From positions 3,350,001 through 3,414,000 of the forward strand of contig NZ_CP082944.1 in the NCBI RefSeq assembly GCF_019933155.2: DNA of 64,000 nt. The letters are read 5' to 3'. The first letter of the stretch is position 1; each line of letters opens with the position of its first letter. Positions 19,461 to 28,340 of this stretch are shown here, piece by piece. The position numbers and the translations under genes are program-made. Origin of the DNA: Metabacillus dongyingensis. Its GTDB lineage: Bacteria > Bacillota > Bacilli > Bacillales > Bacillaceae. Under the pieces are notes generated by a model. The model worked only from the letters and a program-made list of their open reading frames with translations. It ran no database searches and was not told where the DNA came from.

Positions 19461-19610
19461 TCTCTATTTCTCTCTACTCTAATATTAAATCACGGAATAA
19501 AAAAAAGGAAAAGTCTATTTCATCTTTTCCTTTTTTTATTTAGGTTCTTTTCATTAGATTCATTTTTTCGAAAAATTGGCTTTTCCATTTTCACACTTTT
19601 TTCTTTCTTA

Positions 19611-20963
19611 CTAAATTTCCTGATAGATTGGTTCAGAGTTGTCAAGCTTTTCAACTTTTTCTTCCGTTCCATCATTGGCATTTACAAAGATTCTGTAAGT
19701 ATCATTTTCCATTGTTCCTAAAAACTCATAAGTAAGAACTTCTTCACCAATTTCATTTGTAATGATTGCCAGCCTGTCTTCCTGCACCATTAAATTCGGA
19801 TTAACAAAGCTTCTTGCTTCTTCTGCACTTATTTTCGCCTGCGGTATTTCTCGTTTGCGGTGTGATGCCAGATAGTCTCTTGCAGAAAAGCCGATTACTT
19901 TTCCATCATCAAGAGCCACTTTCATTCTGATCGCATCCGGATAAAGCCTTACATTTTTATAGACTGACACAAATGAGAAAATACCTATGTTTTCAAACTG
20001 GGCACTTTCGTATAAAATCAAATCCTCAAACCCCTGATCTTTTAAAAATTTTGCCGCATTATTGGAGGCATCATTTAAACTGATCTTTGGGTCATTTACT
20101 TCTCTGTTCTGAAGCAGCCAAATTGGATAGCCGCCTTTTTTTGTAATATCGAGATAGATCTCAGATTTCTTTTTCGGATCGTTTACAGCAACACTGTAAA
20201 ACTCAAGCGATGATCCTTTTCCATTAGGCGTTACTTTCATATTTCCGGTTGCGCCCGGAACAAACTTTTCTACTATCTTCGGAACTTCTTTTTCAGTAAT
20301 AACTTTGCCTTTTAAATGGTCAAAGCCTTCTTCCTTCTTTTTCACTGACGTCAAGGAAGGGTCGGAATCTGTCTCTGAATAGGCATTGACATTTTTCTCA
20401 ACAGTTTTGAATCCATTAATAATGGTGTTATCATCTTTTACATCGCCTGCAGCAAGAGCAAGCTCAACATCCATCCATCTGAGATTATTATCGATAACCA
20501 TATGCTGTACGTTGCGCAATTCTGTTTGTATATCTTCAGATTTGGTATAAAGCTCCTTTAATTTCGCATATTCCTGATCTGATAAAGGCTCTTTATCCAG
20601 ATCGCGCACGGCTGTGCGGTAGCTAAAATCAGAAATATTTGCTAAAAACTCTTCTGTTTTATTAAAAGGGAGCAGAGTCAGCGGCAGCTGCCCAACATCA
20701 GAATGAGCTTCCGAAGTAATTCTCCAAACTTCAACTAGTCCTGGTGACAGCGATTTTTTTGAATTCATAGCAAGAGTGGCGCCAATCTTATCGTGCAGCT
20801 GATCAACTTGGTAAGTCAAATCATGGAACGCACGCTGATAGTTATTCTCAGCATGAATCAGCACTGCATTTTTCTCTTGATGCTCTTTGTAGCCCCAATA
20901 AGCCGTTCCAACGACTCCAATTGTTAAAACAGCAATCAAAATTCCTCTGATCATTACATTCAC
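19611..20963 (-). CDS. ypeB: Germination protein YpeB
   Basis: Spore protein required for stability and localisation of the cortex-lytic enzyme SleB. The 450 aa equal the B. subtilis length. An N-terminal hydrophobic segment (MIRGILIAVLTIGVVGTAYWGY) anchors or exports it. A long helical region and C-terminal PepSY-type repeats follow (SAEEARSFVNPNLMV, VYKNVRLYPDAIRMKVALDDGKVIGF). It begins 3 nt after the sleB stop, so SleB and YpeB are made together, as in other Bacillus. Expression is expected in the forespore under sigma-G. Confidence 0.96.
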   Translation of the reverse strand: MNVMIRGILIAVLTIGVVGTAYWGYKEHQEKNAVLIHAENNYQRAFHDLTYQVDQLHDKIGATLAMNSKKSLSPGLVEVWRITSEAHSDVGQLPLTLLPFNKTEEFLANISDFSYRTAVRDLDKEPLSDQEYAKLKELYTKSEDIQTELRNVQHMVIDNNLRWMDVELALAAGDVKDDNTIINGFKTVEKNVNAYSETDSDPSLTSVKKKEEGFDHLKGKVITEKEVPKIVEKFVPGATGNMKVTPNGKGSSLEFYSVAVNDPKKKSEIYLDITKKGGYPIWLLQNREVNDPKISLNDASNNAAKFLKDQGFEDLILYESAQFENIGIFSFVSVYKNVRLYPDAIRMKVALDDGKVIGFSARDYLASHRKREIPQAKISAEEARSFVNPNLMVQEDRLAIITNEIGEEVLTYEFLGTMENDTYRIFVNANDGTEEKVEKLDNSEPIYQEI

Positions 20964-20966
20964 CTC

Positions 20967-21923
20967 TTAGTTGCAGAATATGTGCTTCCCTATCTGTTTA
21001 ATTTGAGGACGTCCCCAAATCCAGCCGCTTGTTGCAGTATTGGGATTAAAATAATAAGTTGCATTTTCTGTTGGATCCCAGCCATTGATGGCATCCATGA
21101 CCGCTTTTTTAGCCGTTTCATTCGGAGTCAGCCAAATTTGCCCATCTGCTACAGCTGTAAAGGCTCTTGGCTCGAAAATAACACCAGATACCGTATTAGG
21201 GAATGTCGGGCTGTCCACACGGTTTAAAATAACGGCCGCGACTGCAACCTGACCGATATATGGTTCCCCGCGCGCTTCACCATAGACAGCATTCGCCATG
21301 AGCTGAATATCATTTTGCGAAAAACCCTCAGGCATATTTACAGCGGTTGTTTTAGCTTTAGCCTGTGATTCAGCTTTCGGCTGTGCCTGCTGTTTCGGCT
21401 GCTGTGCCTGCTGTTTCGGCTGCTGCTTTGGCTGTGTCTGTTTAGCCTGTCCTGCTTGCGCCTTGCCTGCACCTTTTTTGCCGTAGGAGGCTCTCATTTT
21501 AGCCTTGAATTCTTTAGATGGCGCACTCTGTTTACTTAACGGCACACCGCCATAATGAGTAAAGTCCTTACCGGAGTTAAGCTGTTTATGGACAAAATCC
21601 CGATAATATTTTGTAGACTGGGTGAGTTTATTTTTTGTTGACTCTCCCACAAGTCCGTCAATTTCCTTTAGTCCAAATTCATATTGAAAGTTGCGTACCG
21701 CCCAATAAGTGCTCCATCCATATACTCCATCAATTGAACCGTTATAATATCCGTTGTACTGCAATCTTGCCTGCAGTTCCACAACATCATCGCCAACAGC
21801 GCCTTTTTGAATGACTTGATTCGAAAACGCATGGGCTTTATTTTGATTTAAGAAAGTCATTTGAAAAAAGAGGGCAATAATTAGTGCACCTGCCATCATC
21901 CAAATGATACGATTTTTCTGCAT
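20967..21923 (-). CDS. sleB: Spore cortex-lytic enzyme SleB
   Basis: Lytic transglycosylase that degrades muramic-delta-lactam cortex during germination. N-terminal signal peptide (residues 1-32), peptidoglycan-binding domain (about 40-95, GDDVVELQARLQYNGYYNG), a Q/K/P-rich linker (about 150-195), then the hydrolase_2 catalytic domain with AVYGEARGEPYIG holding the catalytic glutamate. At 318 aa it is slightly longer than B. subtilis SleB because of the linker, which contains a 21-bp tandem duplication. AGGAGG precedes the ATG. It forms an operon with ypeB. Confidence 0.96.
   Translation of the reverse strand: MQKNRIIWMMAGALIIALFFQMTFLNQNKAHAFSNQVIQKGAVGDDVVELQARLQYNGYYNGSIDGVYGWSTYWAVRNFQYEFGLKEIDGLVGESTKNKLTQSTKYYRDFVHKQLNSGKDFTHYGGVPLSKQSAPSKEFKAKMRASYGKKGAGKAQAGQAKQTQPKQQPKQQAQQPKQQAQPKAESQAKAKTTAVNMPEGFSQNDIQLMANAVYGEARGEPYIGQVAVAAVILNRVDSPTFPNTVSGVIFEPRAFTAVADGQIWLTPNETAKKAVMDAINGWDPTENATYYFNPNTATSGWIWGRPQIKQIGKHIFCN
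21381..21422. repeat. 21-bp tandem duplication in the sleB linker
   Basis: Two perfect copies of a 21-bp unit (21381-21401 and 21402-21422) encode a repeated Q/K/P/A heptapeptide in the flexible linker of SleB. Being in frame, copy-number change alters only linker length. Confidence 0.85.
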
Positions 21924-22024
21924 GCTGCTGCCTCCTCATGATTAATGGTTTTCCTTACAACGTATTTTTTGTAGTAAATGGCATTTTATACAACCTGATT
22001 AAGAAGTTCTCTCCATAAAAAAAT

Positions 22025-22049
22025 AAGCAACCCTTTAAAAGGATTGCTT
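22025..22049 (-). terminator. Terminator after prsW
   Basis: AAGCAA/TTGCTT stem extended by CC/GG pairs, followed on the minus strand by TATTTTTTTATGG. It starts just past the prsW stop codon. Confidence 0.8.
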
Positions 22050-22054
22050 TTTGC

Positions 22055-22708
22055 TTATACAGGATGCTTTAACATTCTTGCTTTTTTTGCTTTGTGCAGA
22101 GCAAACCACCATAAGAAAAACATAAAAGGCACCATATATAACGGCCAAAGTTCGTGTGAAATCAGAATATAGTCATACAATCCGTGCAAAAGAACCGGCA
22201 GCATGAAAGACAGCAAAATCCATTTCTTTTTTTCGGAAATAAGGGAAAACTTTCCTTTCCCCAGATAATACCCCATAATGACACCAAATAGCGCATGACT
22301 TGAAACGGGCAATACCGCTCGTCCAATTGCGAATTCAAGTCCATTTCCGATCAAATACAGAATATTTTCCAGGGTAGCAAATCCCAGAGATGATGCCACT
22401 CCGTAAACGATGCCGTCATAATGCTCATCAAAATGGGCATGAGGATAGATTGTTACAAATAAAATAAACCATTTAAAAAACTCTTCCAGAAGCCCGCTGG
22501 ATAAAAAAGCAAGCATCAGCTTTGAGTCAATGACTTTTTCTGCTTCAAGGACATATTGAATAAACATAATAGGAAAAACGAGCAATGCCCCAAAAACAAA
22601 TGACCGGAAAACCATATAGAACGGCTCTGAATCATACTGGTCTTTTAAATAAAAATAGCTTAAAATGGCTAAACCAGGGGCTATGCCGGCAGATATAATT
22701 GCAATCAT
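22055..22708 (-). CDS. prsW: Site-1 intramembrane protease PrsW
   Basis: Polytopic membrane protease of the glutamic/CPBP-like superfamily, known for cleaving the anti-sigma factor RsiW. The 217-aa protein has about seven membrane helices and the conserved active-site pattern: [11 protein letters not shown] with the paired glutamates, [23 protein letters not shown], and [16 protein letters not shown] with a conserved histidine. It is a single gene upstream of sleB, separated from it by a terminator. It may act in envelope stress or sporulation; the substrate is not identifiable here. RsiX, whose gene is in this window, is not a documented substrate. Confidence 0.93.
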   Translation of the reverse strand: MIAIISAGIAPGLAILSYFYLKDQYDSEPFYMVFRSFVFGALLVFPIMFIQYVLEAEKVIDSKLMLAFLSSGLLEEFFKWFILFVTIYPHAHFDEHYDGIVYGVASSLGFATLENILYLIGNGLEFAIGRAVLPVSSHALFGVIMGYYLGKGKFSLISEKKKWILLSFMLPVLLHGLYDYILISHELWPLYMVPFMFFLWWFALHKAKKARMLKHPV

Positions 22709-22823
22709 CCACAGGCCTTCTTTCTTCTAATATCTTCTATTTATTCATGGTATCATGTTATCATATAATTGAAAATGAATCAGATCATACAGAGAAAAAG
22801 ATTTCAAACATTCGGAGGAACTT

Positions 22824-23792
22824 ATGAAACATATATTTGTCATTCACACAGGCGGAACGATTTCTATGAGTGAGGACGAAACAACAGGGGAAGTCAAACA
22901 AGGAGAATCCAATCCCCTGCTCCACAACTTACTGAAATTTAATGATATTATGATTACGGCAAAGGAATTATTTTACCTGCCTTCGCCACATATTACCCCA
23001 AAAGAAATGCTTGAATTAAAAGAAACGATTGAAAAAGCCTGCCAGCAAGATAAAATTGACGGGATCGTGATAACTCACGGTACAGACACTCTTGAGGAAA
23101 CAGCTTATTTCCTCGACCTAACCTTAAATGTTAATATCCCCGTTGTCATTACAGGTGCTATGAGATCAAGCAATGAACTTGGTTCAGACGGCTTATACAA
23201 TCTAGTATCCTCCATTCAAGTTGCTGCAAGCAAAGAAGCAGCAGAAATGGGAGTGCTTGTTGTCATGAACGATGAGGTACACTCTGCAAAAAATGCTACG
23301 AAAACCCATACTAGCAATGTAGCGACGTTTCAGAGTCCGCAATACGGGCCAATCGGCATTGTTAATAAGCGAGGGGTTGCCTTTCATCATAAGCCCATCA
23401 ACCAAACGTCGCTTGCCGTTGCCTCACTAACGAAACAAGTCCTGCTTTTAAAAGCATATGCCGGCATGGACGAAACAATTTTAAAAGCCATTGAAGAATT
23501 AAAACTTGACGGATTGGTCATTGAAGCTCTCGGACAAGGCAACCTTCCACCAAAGATGATGACTTCCTTAAAAAAGTTAATAAGCTTAGGCGTTAAAATT
23601 GTGATCGTATCTAGATGCTTCAACGGAATCGTACAGGACGTTTATGCCTATGAAGGCGGCGGAAAAACACTCAAAGACGCAGGCATTATTTTCAGCAACG
23701 GCCTAAACGGTCAAAAAGCGAGACTAAAACTGATGATCGCCCTAGAAACAACTCAGAATGCCGGAGAATTGCAGGAGATTTTTTCATATTAA
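22824..23792 (+). CDS. ansA: Type I L-asparaginase
   Basis: Hydrolyses asparagine to aspartate and ammonia. The N-terminal motif HTGGTISM (residues 8-15, nucleophile Thr12) and HGTDTLEETAYFL around residue 90 are the two asparaginase signatures; TGAMRSSNELGSDG follows. No signal peptide, so cytoplasmic. The 322-aa length is standard. GGAGG precedes the ATG. It stands alone on the plus strand, divergent from prsW and converging on ypdA with a shared bidirectional terminator. Asparaginase and the nearby glutamate dehydrogenase both feed nitrogen release. Confidence 0.95.
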   Translation: MKHIFVIHTGGTISMSEDETTGEVKQGESNPLLHNLLKFNDIMITAKELFYLPSPHITPKEMLELKETIEKACQQDKIDGIVITHGTDTLEETAYFLDLTLNVNIPVVITGAMRSSNELGSDGLYNLVSSIQVAASKEAAEMGVLVVMNDEVHSAKNATKTHTSNVATFQSPQYGPIGIVNKRGVAFHHKPINQTSLAVASLTKQVLLLKAYAGMDETILKAIEELKLDGLVIEALGQGNLPPKMMTSLKKLISLGVKIVIVSRCFNGIVQDVYAYEGGGKTLKDAGIIFSNGLNGQKARLKLMIALETTQNAGELQEIFSY

Positions 23793-23794
23793 AT

Positions 23795-23850
23795 TAGAAA
23801 AGCGGATCCTTCTAAGGAAATTTCGGCAGGCAGTATGTAACCGGCACCTC
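23795..23850. repeat. Possible degenerate repeat, copy E
   Basis: Starts TTAGAAAAGCGGATCC, matching the left end of copy A, then GGCAGGCAG where copy A has GACAGACAG. The central core is missing, so this may be a half copy or a chance match. Confidence 0.35.
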
Positions 23851-23860
23851 AAGGATCATC

Positions 23861-23897
23861 AAAAAAGACATCATCTGCTGCGGTGATGTCTTTTTTC
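23861..23897. terminator. Bidirectional terminator, ansA and ypdA
   Basis: AGACATCA/TGATGTCT perfect 8-bp stem flanked by A tract on the left and T tract on the right, serving converging genes ansA (+) and ypdA (-). Confidence 0.88.
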
Positions 23898-23898
23898 T

Positions 23899-24876
23899 TT
23901 ACTTCATTTTCTCTGCAATATGTTTGGCCAATAATCCTCCATGAAAACGTCCATTTTCGATGAAAATTTCATTTGCATTATTTCCTGCCGCAATGACTCC
24001 GGCAATATAAATTCCCTCGGCGTTTGTTTCCATAGTTTCTTCAGAAAATGACGGTCTTCCAGATGCGTGATCTATATGAACACCCATTTTAGTTAAAAAA
24101 GAATGATCAGGATGGTACCCTGTCATGGCAAATACGAAATCATTTTTGATCGTTTTTTCTTCTGCACAATTCACTTCATATGTAACCGTTTCTTCTGTGA
24201 TTTGGGTTAAAAGCGATTGAAATTCCATTTTAATCGTACCATTGCGCACAAGCGCATCAAATTCAGGAAGGATCCAGGGCTTCACACTTGGCGAGTATTG
24301 AGCACCTCTATAAATAACCGTTACACGCGCACCAGCATGAACCAGTTCAAGCGCTGCATCCACACTTGAATTCTTGCCTCCTACGACGACAACATCCTTA
24401 TCAAAAAAAGGATGACCTTCTTTAAAGTAATGAAAAACTTTCGGCAATTCTTCTCCTGGGATATTCATGTAATTTGGATGATCGTAATAGCCTGTTGCAA
24501 TGACGATATACTTGGCACGATACGTGTCCTTTGATGTGCGTACGATAAATTCAGTGCCGTCTTTGACAACTTCTTCTACTTTTTCAAATGCATGAATTTT
24601 TAGATCGCTTCTTCTGACAACTTCCCTGTAATAGGAAAGTGCCTGAATGCGGTGTGGCTTTCTATTTTCTGTAATGAAAGGAATTCCGCCTATTTCAAGC
24701 TTTTCACTGCTGCTGAAAAATGTTTGATGTGTCGGGTAATGATAAATGGCGTTTACGATATTTCCTTTTTCTATAACAAGAGGCTCAATCCCCTTCTCCT
24801 TCAGGGCAATGGCCGCAGCTAACCCGCATGGACCGCCGCCGATAACAATAACATTTTCCTTATTCAAAACGTTCAC
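23899..24876 (-). CDS. ypdA: Bacillithiol disulfide reductase YpdA (Bdr)
   Basis: FAD/NADPH flavoprotein that reduces bacillithiol disulfide, keeping the low-molecular-weight thiol pool reduced. The FAD-binding motif GGGPCGLAAAIALKEKG is near residues 13-29 and includes the conserved Cys. The NADPH-binding motif is VVVGGKNSSVDAALEL, and GIYIAGVIAAGNNANEIFIENGR near the C-terminus is a family signature. The 325-aa length is standard. It lies downstream of gudB, separated by a strong hairpin. Confidence 0.93.
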   Translation of the reverse strand: MNVLNKENVIVIGGGPCGLAAAIALKEKGIEPLVIEKGNIVNAIYHYPTHQTFFSSSEKLEIGGIPFITENRKPHRIQALSYYREVVRRSDLKIHAFEKVEEVVKDGTEFIVRTSKDTYRAKYIVIATGYYDHPNYMNIPGEELPKVFHYFKEGHPFFDKDVVVVGGKNSSVDAALELVHAGARVTVIYRGAQYSPSVKPWILPEFDALVRNGTIKMEFQSLLTQITEETVTYEVNCAEEKTIKNDFVFAMTGYHPDHSFLTKMGVHIDHASGRPSFSEETMETNAEGIYIAGVIAAGNNANEIFIENGRFHGGLLAKHIAEKMK

Positions 24877-24971
24877 TCCTGTATAAAAACTTTATATAAA
24901 TCGCAGATCCTGCCGGCAGCGTCAGACGCATACACCGGAACATGATCCATACTTTTTTATTCCTGTACAAA

Positions 24972-25003
24972 GAAATCTCCTATCGGTAATGATAGGAGAT
25001 TTC
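24972..25003 (-). terminator. Terminator after gudB
   Basis: GAAATCTCCTATC and GATAGGAGATTTC form a perfect 13-bp stem with a 6-nt loop just past the gudB stop. The T tract is short (TTTG), so efficiency is uncertain despite the strong stem. Confidence 0.75.
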
Positions 25004-25026
25004 TTGAATTCATGCAAATATTTGAT

Positions 25027-26298
25027 TTAGATCCAGCCTCTGAAGCGGGATGCTTCTGCCATTTTGCGGACGCCGACCATGTAAGCTGCGAGTCTCATAT
25101 CTACACGTCGTGTTTGCGCTGCTTCATATATATTATTGAATGATTTAACCATTACTTTTTCAAGCTTTTCATTGACTTCTTCTTCTGACCAGTAATAGCC
25201 TTGGTTGTTCTGTACCCATTCAAAATAAGAAACTGTTACGCCACCTGCACTTGCCAGTACGTCCGGTACAAGCAGAATGCCGCGGTCAGTCAGAATCTGG
25301 GTTGCTTCAAGCGTAGTCGGACCATTAGCGGCCTCTACCACGATGCTTGCACGGATTAAGTGTGCATTCTCTTCTGTGATTTGATTTTCAATCGCAGCAG
25401 GTACTAAAATATCACAATCAAGCTCAAGCAGTTCTTTATTTGTAATCGTATCATTAAATAATTTTGTTACTGTTCCGAAGCTGTCGCGGCGGTCAAGCAA
25501 GTAATCAATATCAAGGCCTTGAGGATCATGCAGACCTCCATAAGCATCTGAGATACCAATAATTTTCGCACCTGCATCATGCATGAATTTGGCTAAATAG
25601 CTTCCTGCATTGCCAAATCCCTGTACAACAACACGGGCGCCTTTAAGCTCAATCCCTTTTTTCTTGGCAGCTTCATAAATACAGATTGTTACACCCTTTG
25701 CTGTAGCTGATTCGCGGCCATGTGAACCTCCAAGCACAAGAGGCTTTCCTGTAATGAATCCAGGAGAATTAAATTCATCTATTCTGCTGTACTCATCCAT
25801 CATCCAAGCCATAATTTGAGAATTCGTGAATACATCCGGAGCAGGAATGTCTTTAGTAGGTCCGACAATCTGACTGATTGCTCTTACATATCCGCGGCTC
25901 AGGCGTTCTAATTCACGGAATGACATATCACGCGGATCACAAATGATACCGCCTTTTCCTCCGCCGTAAGGTAAATCAACAATCCCGCATTTTAAACTCA
26001 TCCATATTGACAGCGCTTTAACTTCAGTTTCGGTAACACCCGGATGGAAACGAATTCCGCCCTTAGTAGGTCCTACTGCATCATTATGCTGGGCGCGGTA
26101 GCCAGTAAAAATCTTGACTGAACCGTCATCCATTCTTACAGGTATTTTTACCGTCATCATTCTAAGCGGTTCTTTTAATAATTCATAAACTTCTTCAGGA
26201 TATCCTAGTTTCTCTAGGGCTTTATGTATCACCGTTTGTGTTGATTTCAACACATCATGCTTTTCTCGTTTATGATCGGTGCTTTTTTCGGCTACCAT
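25027..26298 (-). CDS. gudB: NAD-specific glutamate dehydrogenase
   Basis: Oxidatively deaminates glutamate to 2-oxoglutarate and ammonia. The 423-aa protein has the catalytic lysine in [19 protein letters not shown], and the Rossmann motif [14 protein letters not shown]. The segment after [16 protein letters not shown] has a single VKA, so it lacks the 9-bp in-frame duplication that inactivates gudB in B. subtilis 168; the enzyme should be active. A sigma-A-like promoter and a strong hairpin frame it as a single gene. Confidence 0.95.
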   Translation of the reverse strand: MVAEKSTDHKREKHDVLKSTQTVIHKALEKLGYPEEVYELLKEPLRMMTVKIPVRMDDGSVKIFTGYRAQHNDAVGPTKGGIRFHPGVTETEVKALSIWMSLKCGIVDLPYGGGKGGIICDPRDMSFRELERLSRGYVRAISQIVGPTKDIPAPDVFTNSQIMAWMMDEYSRIDEFNSPGFITGKPLVLGGSHGRESATAKGVTICIYEAAKKKGIELKGARVVVQGFGNAGSYLAKFMHDAGAKIIGISDAYGGLHDPQGLDIDYLLDRRDSFGTVTKLFNDTITNKELLELDCDILVPAAIENQITEENAHLIRASIVVEAANGPTTLEATQILTDRGILLVPDVLASAGGVTVSYFEWVQNNQGYYWSEEEVNEKLEKVMVKSFNNIYEAAQTRRVDMRLAAYMVGVRKMAEASRFRGWI

Positions 26299-26356
26299 TC
26301 GAGTAAACCTCCTACTGTCTTTTCAATTGTGTGGAAATGTCCACCTTTCATGACAT

Positions 26357-26384
26357 AGTATACACCTTCAAATGTTTTCTGCAA
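26357..26384 (-). promoter_or_regulatory. Sigma-A-like promoter of gudB
   Basis: TTGCAG (26379-26384) and TATACT (26357-26362) on the minus strand with a 16-nt spacer, about 59 nt before the gudB start codon. Confidence 0.55.
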
Positions 26385-26596
26385 AGTAGAAAAAGCAGAA
26401 ATAAAACAAAAACAAGACCTTTTTTGTAAGCGATTTCAATGATGTGGTTCTAATGGATGAAATTGGATAAAATCGGTTGTTTGAAGTAAGAAAATAGAGA
26501 ATATTTTAAACTATTTGAGAGTTCATTTTATCCTCATCTACCCGTTTTAAATACATATTCAAAGTACAGGGCAAATCTGAATTTCCAATAACAAGA

Positions 26597-26619
26597 CCCG
26601 CAGTCATCTATCCTGCGGG
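26597..26619 (-). terminator. Terminator after mecB
   Basis: CCCGCAG/CTGCGGG perfect 7-bp GC-rich stem with a 9-nt loop, 9 nt past the mecB stop; the T tract on the minus strand is broken (TCTTGTTATT). Confidence 0.65.
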
Positions 26620-26627
26620 CAGCATGG

Positions 26628-27224
26628 CTATTTTGTATTACTCCAATAGTAATGATGAAGTTTTTCAATTGCACTATCAGGCAATAAGCACTTTCCATAT
26701 TCATGCAGATAATGAATCGAGATCATGGAAGGATTTCCATATTCAGCAATGATTGAGACTAAGGAATCAACTTCAATTGGCTGATGCTCATCCAGCATGA
26801 AGTAAAATCTGTTTTGATGGGAGTATACGGCTCCTTCTTTTATCCCTTGCGAGAAAAGTGCATTTGATAACTGTATGATGTCTTCAAATTCATTGAATTC
26901 AAAAATAATATCATAGCTTTGATCAAGTTTCACCTGCATCTCGATGTAATCATCTGCATAATCTTCGTCAATCTCTTCTTCCTCATGGTTTTTAGTCACG
27001 ATAATGACCATGCCCTGAGCTTGTAGAGAGTATACTTCAACAGCAATTGGCCCGCTTGCTTCAAAACCAAGCTCTTCACTTGCTTCATCCATCATTTCTC
27101 TGAAAAGCTGATGTACTTTCAATGAATCTTTCCATAAGTCTTCCTTCGTAAGTCCTCTGTCCATTAGATCGTCTATTGTTAAGAAGATTTTTATCTTGTT
27201 ATAGTTCAATCGCTCTAGCCGCAT
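26628..27224 (-). CDS. mecB: Adaptor protein MecB (YpbH), MecA family
   Basis: Adaptor that delivers substrates to the ClpCP protease; paralogue of MecA. The N-terminal substrate-binding part begins MRLERLNYNKIKIFLT with DDLMDRGLTKEDLW. A short acidic linker (HEEEEIDEDYADD, near residue 85) leads to the C-terminal ClpC-binding domain ending AIEKLHHYYWS. The 198-aa length and position next to gudB fit YpbH better than MecA. In B. subtilis it affects competence and sporulation. Confidence 0.88.
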   Translation of the reverse strand: MRLERLNYNKIKIFLTIDDLMDRGLTKEDLWKDSLKVHQLFREMMDEASEELGFEASGPIAVEVYSLQAQGMVIIVTKNHEEEEIDEDYADDYIEMQVKLDQSYDIIFEFNEFEDIIQLSNALFSQGIKEGAVYSHQNRFYFMLDEHQPIEVDSLVSIIAEYGNPSMISIHYLHEYGKCLLPDSAIEKLHHYYWSNTK

Positions 27225-27355
27225 CCCTTACCCTCCTGCCGTCAGAACGCCCTTTTCCTTATCATATGAAATGTAGATGGGATGGTTCGTTGATTTTTAA
27301 CAAGTTTACACTCTCTTAACCCATTAAGACAAGCAAAAGATTTCGAAGGGCTCAT

Positions 27356-28276
27356 TTATACAGATAGGCGTTCTTTAAGCCAATTGTCCCACTGGTTTTT
27401 CGTATCCCCGACGAATAATGATTCATAATTTTTCAAGCACTCTCTCGGAGTTTTATTAAATCCGCTGCCCCCAAGACCAATAATTAAATTCCTGTATTTT
27501 TGGGACAGCCCATCAACCGTTTCAACTGTTTTTGAAACATTTTCCTGAAGAGTGCAGGAGTAAAATAAAAACTTAGGATTTACTTCCTCAAGGACAATAT
27601 CAATGTCCCCATCGGCAATGCTCGTCCCAAGATAAATGACTTCAAATCCTTTTCTTCTTAAATAAAGCGTAAATATCAGAAGTCCAAGCTCATGCCATTC
27701 CCCTGGTCCGCAAACGGAAACTACTTTCGGGAGCAGCCCGTTCACAGGAAGGGTGTGAAGGATAATCCCGATTCTCGACCGGAGAAATGAGGAGGCAAAA
27801 TGCTCATGTGCAGAAGTAATTTTGCCATTTTCCCACATGTCTCCAATTTTCACGAGAAGCGTTCCTAAAATGTCAATGAGGACCTTGTCAATTGAAAAAA
27901 GACTGAAAGCCTTATTTAATAGTTCGTGCGCTTGATTTTCATCAAAAGAAAGCAAGGCAAAAAGCAGTTCCTCCGTTAAATCCAGAGCATGGTCGGGAGT
28001 TTCGGAACTTGCTGACACAGCTATTGGCCCTTCTGATGACAAGTTAGTGTTTTCAAGCAAATTGACTGCCTGACTGATTGTAAAGCCTTTATTCACTTTA
28101 GTGATCAGCCATTTTAAAATCTTAATATGTTCTTCTGTATATAAACGGTGACCTGAATCATTCCGAACCGGTGCAATCATATTATAGCGTCTTTCCCAAG
28201 CTCTTAATGTCCCTGGTTGGATTCCAAGCATTTTGGAAACTGCCTTAATGTTGTATTTGCCTTCTTGACTAGACAT
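27356..28276 (-). CDS. MerR-type regulator with B12-binding domain (CarH/LitR-like)
   Basis: 306-aa regulator starting MSSQEGKYNIK, with TTGGAGG 7 nt before the ATG; an upstream frame extension is rejected. Domains in order: MerR winged helix (residues 8-75, TLRAWERRYNMI and SGHRLYTEEHI), helical B12-binding cap (about 100-180), and cobalamin-binding Rossmann domain (about 184-306). The cap has Trp148 followed nine residues later by Glu158-His159 (Wx9EH), and the Rossmann domain has Glu193-x-His195-x-x-Gly198. These are hallmarks of CarH/LitR adenosylcobalamin photoreceptors that repress carotenoid genes in the dark. The residue after Trp148 is Glu, where I recall His (the light-state ligand) in Thermus CarH, so photochemistry may differ. 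It has its own promoter with candidate operators. No carotenoid gene is in the window. Confidence 0.82.
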   Translation of the reverse strand: MSSQEGKYNIKAVSKMLGIQPGTLRAWERRYNMIAPVRNDSGHRLYTEEHIKILKWLITKVNKGFTISQAVNLLENTNLSSEGPIAVSASSETPDHALDLTEELLFALLSFDENQAHELLNKAFSLFSIDKVLIDILGTLLVKIGDMWENGKITSAHEHFASSFLRSRIGIILHTLPVNGLLPKVVSVCGPGEWHELGLLIFTLYLRRKGFEVIYLGTSIADGDIDIVLEEVNPKFLFYSCTLQENVSKTVETVDGLSQKYRNLIIGLGGSGFNKTPRECLKNYESLFVGDTKNQWDNWLKERLSV

Positions 28277-28311
28277 ATCTAATCCTCCAATAACAAAAAT
28301 CACTGTTTTCA

Positions 28312-28340
28312 AGTATATAGGATTAAACAGCATGTGTAAA
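28312..28340 (-). promoter_or_regulatory. Sigma-A promoter of the MerR/B12 regulator
   Basis: TTTACA (28335-28340) and TATACT (28312-28317) on the minus strand with a 17-nt spacer, about 36 nt before the start codon. A TGTACA motif lies just upstream, and the -35 itself fits TnTACA, the CarH half-site form. Confidence 0.65.

Larger units (their letters stand above)
26299..26627. other. Gap between gudB and mecB
   Basis: Holds the gudB leader and promoter, a small hairpin GTGGA-AATG-TCCAC (26331-26344) in the gudB leader, about 180 nt of A/T-rich sequence with no ORF, and the mecB terminator at the far end. Confidence 0.6.

Noticed and set aside
21924..22010. Possible sigma-G promoter of sleB
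   Set aside because: TGTATA near 21990 could be a -35, but no CATnnTA box occurs at acceptable spacing, so it was not listed despite expected sigma-G control.
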